Positions 4,461 through 9,686 of a stretch of DNA of 9,686 nucleotides are shown piece by piece. The position numbers and the translations under genes were made by a program. The notes beneath the pieces are model-generated. The model saw only the letters and a list, made by a program, of their open reading frames with translations, had not been told where the DNA came from and did no database searches. Origin of the DNA: Paracoccaceae bacterium (GTDB lineage: Bacteria > Pseudomonadota > Alphaproteobacteria > Rhodobacterales > Rhodobacteraceae); assembly GCA_021648225.1 (NCBI GenBank), contig JAKITE010000110.1:1-9686 (forward strand), given 5' to 3'. Each line of letters opens with the position of its first letter. The stretch's first letter is position 1.

Positions 4461-6926
4461 ATGACAAAAGCATTTCGCTGGATTTTAACCGGGTTTATCG
4501 GATTATTGCTGATTCTGGCGGTGATTGTCGGCTTTATCTATTATTTCGCGGTCCGGTCTTTGCCGGAATATACCGCCAGCTATACCCGTTCGGAAATTTC
4601 TGAGCGGGTTGAAATTGTGCGTGATTCTTATGCGATCCCGCATGTTTTTGGCAGCAATGACGCAGATGTGATGTTTGGCCTTGGTTTTGTCCATGCCCAA
4701 GACCGTTTGTGGCAGATGGAGCTGATGCGGCGCACTGCCCAGGGCCGTTTATCCGAAATGTTCGGGCGGCGGGCATTGGCCACGGACGAGCTGATGCGCG
4801 CGCTGGATATTTACACAATTTCCCAACGCGCGGTTGCTTATCAAACCCCCGAAACCCTTGAATTGCTGAATGCCTATTCCGATGGCATAAATGCTTGGGT
4901 GGACATTACCCGCCAACAGGCATTGGGGCGTGGCGCGCCTGAATTTTTCCTTTATTCCAATGCCATCGCGCCGTGGACACCGGCTGACAGCATTGCGCTT
5001 GTGAAGTTAATGGCCCTGCAAACCACCGACAAAGCGGCCAAAGAGGTTCTGCGCGCCCGGCTTTCATTTCGCATACCCGATGCGCGCATTCAGGATATTT
5101 TACCCGACACGCCGGGCGGGGCAATGATGGCCGTGCCGGAATTTGCCAGCCTGTTTCCCGATGTTGAATATTTGCTGGCGCAAGCCCTGCCGGATGATCC
5201 GTTTTCGCCGCTTAAACCGATTGGCTTTGCGGGGGCGTCCAATGCTTGGGCCGCACTTGGCAGCCGTTCGGCCAGCGGGGCCACATTGATGGCAACCGAC
5301 CCGCATCTGGGCCTTACCGCCCCCGGTATCTGGATGCTGGCACGGCTGGAATTGGAAAATGGCGGCGTAATCGGCGCGACCATTCCGGGTATTCCGGCGG
5401 TGCTAATCGGGCGGAACAAGGATCTGGGCTGGGGGCTTACGGCCAGCTATCTGGATGATCAAGACCTGTATCTGGAACGGCTAAACCCGCAAAATCCCGA
5501 TGAATACCTGACCGAAAATGGCGCGATTGAATTTGAAACCCGCAGCACGGTGATTGAAATTGCTGACGAACCGCCGGTAACGCGGCAATTGCGCTGGACC
5601 AAACACGGGCCGGTCATCCCCGGCAATCATTTTGGCGTGGCCAGCCTGCGAACCGCAGGTCATGAAATTTCGCTGGCATGGACAGGGCTGGAGGAACAAG
5701 ACCGGTCGATTGAATCGATTATGGCATTAATGTCTGCCCATTCGGTTGAGGCAGCAACCCTTGCGGTTTCAAAAATGGTGGCCCCATCCAACAATGTTAT
5801 TCTGGCAGATCGTGACAATATCGCCATTGTTACCACCGGTGCGGTGCCGCGCCGCGACCCTGCCCATGAAACCCTGGGCCGCATTCCGTCGCAAGGCTGG
5901 CTGGAGGTAAATGACTGGCAAGGATATTATCCGTTTGAAACCAACCCGAGCGTTTTAAACCCCGAAAGCGGTATTGTGGTAAATACCAACAACCGGATTG
6001 CCGATGCGGAATTCCCGCAGAATTTCAGTTTTGACTGGGGCGATACCCAACGTATTCAACGCGCTACCAGCCTGTTGAATGCGCGGCAATTTCACACCCA
6101 AAGCAGTTTTATCGCCATTCAAACCGATATTGTTTCGGTTTCTGCACGGTTATTATTGCCGCTAATGGGGGCAAACCTGTGGTTTGCTGACCAGAATGCC
6201 GAGCCGGGAACCCACGGGGCGCGCCGCCGCGAGGCTTTGGCGCTGCTGTCCAGCTGGAATGGCGAGATGGGCCAACATGACCCCGAACCGCTGATTTATG
6301 CGGCTTGGGTGCGGGCGCTTCAGGGGCGGTTGATTCAGGATGATCTGGGGCAGTTATCCGGCGAAATCACCGCTGTGGATCCGCTGTTTATCGAGCGGGT
6401 TTTGCGCGATATTGACGGGGCGGCGGCGTGGTGTGATGTGAAACCAACTGCGGAAATCGAAAGCTGCACACAGATTGCCTCGATCGCGCTGGATGATGCT
6501 ATTCAGTGGCTGGTGGCCAAATACGGCCCGCGTATCAACCGCTGGCGCTGGGGGGATGCACATTTGGCGTTTCATGAAAACAAGGTGTTGGGGCAAGTCC
6601 CGATTGTGGCGTCAATGGCCAATATCTGGCAGGAGACATCTGGCGGCGATAACACCTTGATGCGCGGGCGCACCCGTGGCACGGGGGCTGAACCGTTTAC
6701 CAATGTGCATGCTTCGGGATTTCGGGCGGTATATGATTTTGATGATCTGGATAATTCGGTGTTTATTACCTCAACCGGCCAGAGCGGGCATTTCCTGTCA
6801 AAACATTACGATGATTTGTCGGTGATCTGGCGGCGCAGTGAATATATTCCGATGTCATTGGATGCGGATTTGGCGAGGGGCGGTTCGGTGGGCATTACGG
6901 TGTTGGAACCGCCATTACCCGAATAA
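4461..6926 (+). CDS. Penicillin acylase family Ntn hydrolase, membrane-anchored
   Basis: This 821-residue protein belongs to peptidase family S45, whose members cleave amide bonds of penicillins, acyl-homoserine lactones or other N-acyl compounds after self-processing. An N-terminal hydrophobic segment (about residues 8-30) after MTKAFRW should act as an uncleaved anchor or signal, placing the enzyme in the periplasm. The alpha part has VRDSYAIPHVFG (from residue 53) and GLGFVHAQDRLWQMELMRR (from 73). The self-cleavage site is Ala259/Ser260 in GASNAWAALGS; Ser260 becomes the beta-chain N-terminal nucleophile. Next come ATDPHLGL, PGIPAVLIGRNKDLGWGLT, HGPVIPG, and SNNVILAD with Asn445 as the likely oxyanion-hole residue. 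Cys658 and Cys669 could form a disulfide. The C-terminal WRWGDAHLAFHENK, SGFRAVYDFDD and GQSGHFLSKHYDD segments complete the family. Length and order are normal. Only a weak AGGG (4446-4449 region) precedes the ATG. The substrate is not predictable from sequence alone. Its end overlaps sufS on the other strand by 12 bp. Confidence 0.92.
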   Translation: MTKAFRWILTGFIGLLLILAVIVGFIYYFAVRSLPEYTASYTRSEISERVEIVRDSYAIPHVFGSNDADVMFGLGFVHAQDRLWQMELMRRTAQGRLSEMFGRRALATDELMRALDIYTISQRAVAYQTPETLELLNAYSDGINAWVDITRQQALGRGAPEFFLYSNAIAPWTPADSIALVKLMALQTTDKAAKEVLRARLSFRIPDARIQDILPDTPGGAMMAVPEFASLFPDVEYLLAQALPDDPFSPLKPIGFAGASNAWAALGSRSASGATLMATDPHLGLTAPGIWMLARLELENGGVIGATIPGIPAVLIGRNKDLGWGLTASYLDDQDLYLERLNPQNPDEYLTENGAIEFETRSTVIEIADEPPVTRQLRWTKHGPVIPGNHFGVASLRTAGHEISLAWTGLEEQDRSIESIMALMSAHSVEAATLAVSKMVAPSNNVILADRDNIAIVTTGAVPRRDPAHETLGRIPSQGWLEVNDWQGYYPFETNPSVLNPESGIVVNTNNRIADAEFPQNFSFDWGDTQRIQRATSLLNARQFHTQSSFIAIQTDIVSVSARLLLPLMGANLWFADQNAEPGTHGARRREALALLSSWNGEMGQHDPEPLIYAAWVRALQGRLIQDDLGQLSGEITAVDPLFIERVLRDIDGAAAWCDVKPTAEIESCTQIASIALDDAIQWLVAKYGPRINRWRWGDAHLAFHENKVLGQVPIVASMANIWQETSGGDNTLMRGRTRGTGAEPFTNVHASGFRAVYDFDDLDNSVFITSTGQSGHFLSKHYDDLSVIWRRSEYIPMSLDADLARGGSVGITVLEPPLPE

Positions 6927-8135
6927 TTCGTGGCACAATTCCAAGGCTTCGACCAGTTTATCCACCTCTTCAACCGTGTTATACATCCCGAACGAGGCCC
7001 GACAGGTCGCCGAAACCCCTAGAAAATCCATCAAGGGCTGGGCGCAATGATGCCCGGCCCGCACCGCGATGCCTTTTTGATCAACAATGGTGGAAATATC
7101 ATGTGGATGCGCGCCGCCAGCCATGGTGAATGAAAAAATCGCACCCTTTCCAGCAGCATTACCCTGAATATTCAGCCAGTTCAGCCCCGACAGTTTTTGA
7201 TCAGCATAGTCAAACAGGGTTTTTTCATGGGCGGCGATATTTTCCATGCCCACATGCATCATATAATCCAGCGCCGCGCCAAAACCGATAATTTGCACAA
7301 TGCCCGGCGTGCCTGCCTCAAATTTATGGGGGGGGTCATTATAAGTAATTACATCGCGCGATACATCGCGGATCATATCGCCACCCCCCATAAAGGGCCG
7401 CATTTCAGCCATACGTTCACGGCGGATAAACACCGCGCCCGAGGCGGTTGGCCCATATAATTTATGGCCGGTGATGGTGTAGAAATCACAGCCGATATCC
7501 GCCACATCCACCGGCATATGCACCGTAGCTTGCGAGCCGTCAACACAGGTGGCAACGCCCCGCGCGCGGGCCGCATGGCAGATGGTTTTTACATCAACCA
7601 CCGTGCCCAGAACATTGGACATATGGGTGATGGCGACCAGTTTGGTTTTGTCGTTTATCGCGTCGATTACCGCAGCTGGGTCCAGCGCGCCATTTGCATC
7701 TGGTTCAACCCATTTCAGCACAACCCCCATACGTTCGCGCAGAAAATGCCACGGCACGATATTGGCGTGGTGTTCCATTACCGACAGGATAATTTCATCG
7801 CCTGCCTGCAAATTGGGCACGCCCCAGCCATAGGAAATCAGGTTTAGCCCCTCGGTTGAGCCGCTGGTAAACAGGATTTCATCCTCGGACGGCGCATTTA
7901 GAAAACGCTGGATTTTGCCGCGCACCGCCTCGTATTTGTCGGTCGCCAGATTGGATAGGAAATGCAAGCCACGATGCACATTGGCGTATTCCTCGGCGTA
8001 ACCCCGCGTCACCGCATCAATCACGGTTTGAGGCTTTTGCGAGGACGCGCCGTTATCCAGATAGACCAGCGGTTTGCCGTTAACACTGCGCGCCAATATC
8101 GGGAAATCCTTGCGGATCTCGTTTACGTCATACAT
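6915..8135 (-). CDS. sufS: SufS cysteine desulfurase
   Basis: This 406-residue PLP enzyme takes sulfur from cysteine as an enzyme-bound persulfide and feeds the SUF Fe-S assembly system in the cytoplasm. The sequence shows LDNGASSQKP near residues 27-35, TSGSTEGLN (90-98), EHHANIVPW with His123, the PLP-contacting VDGSQ with Asp199, the Schiff-base Lys225 in ITGHKLYGP, and the active Cys364 in RAGHHCAQPLM, matching E. coli SufS Cys364 in position and context. This is the group II (SufS/CsdA) type. I chose ATG 8135 because the family normally begins MYDVxxIRxDFPIL. AAGG (8147 to 8144) lies eight bases upstream, and a longer reading to 8168 would overlap the upstream gene by 23 nt. It is the last gene of the suf string, 10 nt after a Yip1-like gene. 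Its stop lies within the end of the convergent acylase gene. Confidence 0.96.
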   Translation of the reverse strand: MYDVNEIRKDFPILARSVNGKPLVYLDNGASSQKPQTVIDAVTRGYAEEYANVHRGLHFLSNLATDKYEAVRGKIQRFLNAPSEDEILFTSGSTEGLNLISYGWGVPNLQAGDEIILSVMEHHANIVPWHFLRERMGVVLKWVEPDANGALDPAAVIDAINDKTKLVAITHMSNVLGTVVDVKTICHAARARGVATCVDGSQATVHMPVDVADIGCDFYTITGHKLYGPTASGAVFIRRERMAEMRPFMGGGDMIRDVSRDVITYNDPPHKFEAGTPGIVQIIGFGAALDYMMHVGMENIAAHEKTLFDYADQKLSGLNWLNIQGNAAGKGAIFSFTMAGGAHPHDISTIVDQKGIAVRAGHHCAQPLMDFLGVSATCRASFGMYNTVEEVDKLVEALELCHELFG

Positions 8136-8145
8136 TTCGAAAACC

Positions 8146-8847
8146 TTAGCTAAGGGTAAAGATGCCAATAGCGCTGAGATATAAAAACAGCACCCAAAGC
8201 ACCATAGTCAATACTGTCATGGTGCCAAATATCGGCGCAACAAGGCGGAATTTATGGGCCTCTGCCAGACCGGCGGAAATAAACCACACGAACGGAATAA
8301 GGCTAAGCCAATAGGGCGCTTGCGAAATCAGATCATTGGCAAGAAACGGCATTACGCCCTCTAGCGCCGAGAATGCCACCGTGATCAGCGCAAATAGTAA
8401 CCCGAAAGGCGCGGCAACAAATGCCCCCCAAAACACAGCGGCGCGGGTGGCTTTCCAGCTACCCTGCCCGCCAGCAAGGCGCATGGCAATGCCCAGCAGA
8501 ACCGAAAACAAATATACCACTGCGGTACGGGCAAACAGGGCAAGAACCAGCCATAACCCGACATCGGTGGGCAGAAATTCACTGGCATTTTCAGTGGGGG
8601 AAACCACTGCTTTTAACGACCATGAAAGAAAAAATATCAAATCCGACATCAGGATGTAAAACAACAACCGCGATTCAGACGGGTCTTCGTCAATCAGCCG
8701 GCGGGTGGCTTTGCGCATATCCACCCAGGAATCCAGCACGCGCCGGTATAGCGAAGAATGGGACATTTGATAGGTGTGAGAGCCAACGGTAAAGCTGTCT
8801 TCGCGCTCAGTTTCCAGCCGATCATTCAAGAAATCTTTGTTGTCCAT
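8146..8847 (-). CDS. Yip1-family-like five-helix membrane protein (second of a pair)
   Basis: This 233-residue protein has a polar N-terminal tail of about 60 residues and five probable membrane helices near 61-80, 97-122, 135-160, 178-195 and 206-228. It resembles bacterial Yip1-domain proteins, whose function is unknown. The core GSWKATRAAVFWGAFVAAP (129-147) matches GSFQDARLALFWAALVIAP of the neighbouring 189-residue protein. AEAHKF near 195-200 matches that neighbour's AEKF, and RRLIDEDPSESRLLFY matches RRQLEQNPREEKLLLY, so the two genes are paralogs. This copy has the longer acidic/polar N-terminus. A G-rich ribosome site (8858 to 8854) precedes ATG 8847. It sits between the first Yip1-like gene (18 nt upstream) and sufS (10 nt downstream) in the same operon, so it is presumably co-expressed with Fe-S assembly. 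Confidence 0.72.
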   Translation of the reverse strand: MDNKDFLNDRLETEREDSFTVGSHTYQMSHSSLYRRVLDSWVDMRKATRRLIDEDPSESRLLFYILMSDLIFFLSWSLKAVVSPTENASEFLPTDVGLWLVLALFARTAVVYLFSVLLGIAMRLAGGQGSWKATRAAVFWGAFVAAPFGLLFALITVAFSALEGVMPFLANDLISQAPYWLSLIPFVWFISAGLAEAHKFRLVAPIFGTMTVLTMVLWVLFLYLSAIGIFTLS

Positions 8848-8865
8848 GTTGCACCCCCATGGTTT

Positions 8866-9435
8866 CTAAAGCAAAACCAATACCCGAAAACCAAACGCTA
8901 TCAGCCCGAAAACAGTAACAATTGAAAGCGAAGTCATCAAGGCACCATTAAATTTTTCGGCAGTGCTAAGACAGGTGCCCCAACAATACACAAATAAAAT
9001 ACCGATGGCTAAATTGCTTAGGCTAATGAAATCCGGCGCGGTGATCACCACCCGCAGGGCCACCACAACCAGATAAAGCGGCGCAATCACCAATGCAGCC
9101 CAGAACAGGGCCAGCCGAGCATCCTGAAAACTGCCCGCACCCTTGAATATTTTGGCAATCAGATGCGAGACTGATGCAATGATATACAGCATGATCAGCC
9201 CATAGAAAAACGTGGTGACAAAATTAGAGCCGATCAGGTTGGCGATGGTCAGTTCTTGATTCTCGGAATTTTGTGCCACATATATCAGGCCGGGAATTCG
9301 TGCGATAAACCCCAGAAACGCGGCGAGCACCGCGTATAAAAGCAGCTTTTCCTCTCGCGGGTTTTGCTCCAGCTGTCGGCGCATGGAGGCACCGAACCCG
9401 CGATATGCCCTAAGAATTTCGCCGTATAGTGTCAT
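8866..9435 (-). CDS. Yip1-family-like five-helix membrane protein (first of a pair)
   Basis: This 189-residue integral membrane protein has probable helices near 31-53, 68-95, 106-130, 138-156 and 166-187, with a short basic N-terminus (MTLYGEILRAYRGFGASMRR). The arrangement and the GSFQDARLALFWAALVIAP motif (101-119) fit the Yip1 domain. It is a clear paralog of the following gene. Its ATG (9435-9433) directly abuts the TAA of sufD (9438-9436) with no base between, so translation is almost certainly coupled. AAAGG (9449 to 9445) inside the end of sufD is the likely ribosome site. Bacterial Yip1 proteins have no established activity; a role in anchoring the SUF machinery, iron handling or membrane stress is speculation from position only. 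Confidence 0.72.
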   Translation of the reverse strand: MTLYGEILRAYRGFGASMRRQLEQNPREEKLLLYAVLAAFLGFIARIPGLIYVAQNSENQELTIANLIGSNFVTTFFYGLIMLYIIASVSHLIAKIFKGAGSFQDARLALFWAALVIAPLYLVVVALRVVITAPDFISLSNLAIGILFVYCWGTCLSTAEKFNGALMTSLSIVTVFGLIAFGFRVLVLL

Positions 9436-9686
9436 TTACCCGTGCCTTTCGGTCCAACCTGCCAAACGTCCGCGAATTTCATCCGCCAATGCTTCATTGT
9501 CAACTTCTTGGATGGCTTCGTCAAGGAATGCAAGCACAAGAAGATCCTGAGCCTGTTTCTTGGCTATTCCGCGCGACATCAAGTAAAACATCGCGGTTTC
9601 ATCTGTAGCACCACAAGTAGAGCCATGCGAGCAAATAACATCATCCGCATAAATCTCCAATTCCGGTTTGGCCAGAACTACCGCGT
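9436..9686 (-). CDS. sufD: SufD, Fe-S cluster scaffold subunit, C-terminal part
   Basis: The frame enters from the right edge and continues leftwards to TAA 9438-9436, giving 83 residues. It reads AVVLAKPELEIYADDVICSH, then GSTCGATDETAMFYLMSRGI and a helical tail ending RLAGWTERHG. KPxLEIYADDVxCSHGxT followed by A-x-F-Y-L-x-S-R-G-I is the signature C-terminal region of SufD/SufB, and the helical tail (KKQAQDLLVLAFLDEAIQEV) fits SufD. The His of C-S-H-G corresponds to the conserved His360 of E. coli SufD that is needed for cluster formation at the SufB-SufD interface. SufD joins SufB and SufC to form the SufBC2D scaffold that assembles Fe-S clusters in the cytoplasm. The N-terminus and any sufB/sufC genes lie beyond the window. 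It is the first visible gene of the minus-strand operon leading through the Yip1 pair to sufS. Confidence 0.88.
   Translation of the reverse strand, partial: AVVLAKPELEIYADDVICSHGSTCGATDETAMFYLMSRGIAKKQAQDLLVLAFLDEAIQEVDNEALADEIRGRLAGWTERHG

Noticed and set aside
8136..8168. Longer N-terminus for SufS beginning MASLPLAKVFE
   Set aside because: It would overlap the upstream Yip1-like gene by 23 nt, and the family starts at MYDVxxIR, which has its own ribosome site.

Overview
The window looks like chromosomal DNA of a marine-type alphaproteobacterium, most likely Rhodobacterales (Roseobacter-like). This rests on moderate GC, on the style of the SUF proteins, on a coaD end beside tandem cyclophilins, and on a sufD / Yip1 / Yip1 / sufS gene string. 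The assignment is inferred from protein style, not from a database search.

Left part (1-1530, plus strand): the C-terminus of CoaD (coenzyme A synthesis) is followed by two tandem cyclophilin peptidyl-prolyl isomerases. The first has no export signal (cytoplasmic). The second has a signal peptide (periplasmic). Their stop and start codons overlap as TAATG, and the pair ends in a strong, near-symmetrical intrinsic terminator. Next comes a secreted DUF3179 protein (1644-2609) with a conserved CPLC motif.

Middle part (about 2610-3501): no intact gene. It holds the wreck of an IS110-family insertion sequence. The DEDD recombinase reading frame has an in-frame stop made by a 12-bp tandem duplication, a large internal deletion, a frameshift in a G run and a lost C-terminus. 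The non-coding DNA just upstream of the recombinase start still carries two well-paired stem-loops. One has a long stem, a large internal loop and an apical hairpin, the architecture expected of an IS110 bridge RNA. The wreck ends at a long AT-rich palindrome, followed by a GC-rich hairpin near the end of the next gene.

Right part (3502-9686): a minus-strand beta-hydroxyacid dehydrogenase (3-hydroxyisobutyrate dehydrogenase family) is divergent from a long plus-strand membrane-anchored penicillin-acylase-family Ntn hydrolase. The acylase gene converges on, and overlaps by 12 bp, the end of a minus-strand SUF operon: sufD (partial, at the window edge), two paralogous five-helix Yip1-like membrane proteins, then sufS. 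The operon is tightly packed, with 0, 18 and 10 nt between genes. SufS supplies persulfide sulfur and SufD is part of the SufBCD Fe-S scaffold. The membrane pair between them is the least explained part of the operon.

I found no CRISPR array, tRNA or rRNA and no complete new defence system. The most notable items are the bridge-RNA-like remnant, the Yip1 pair in the suf operon and the palindromic element at the IS edge.
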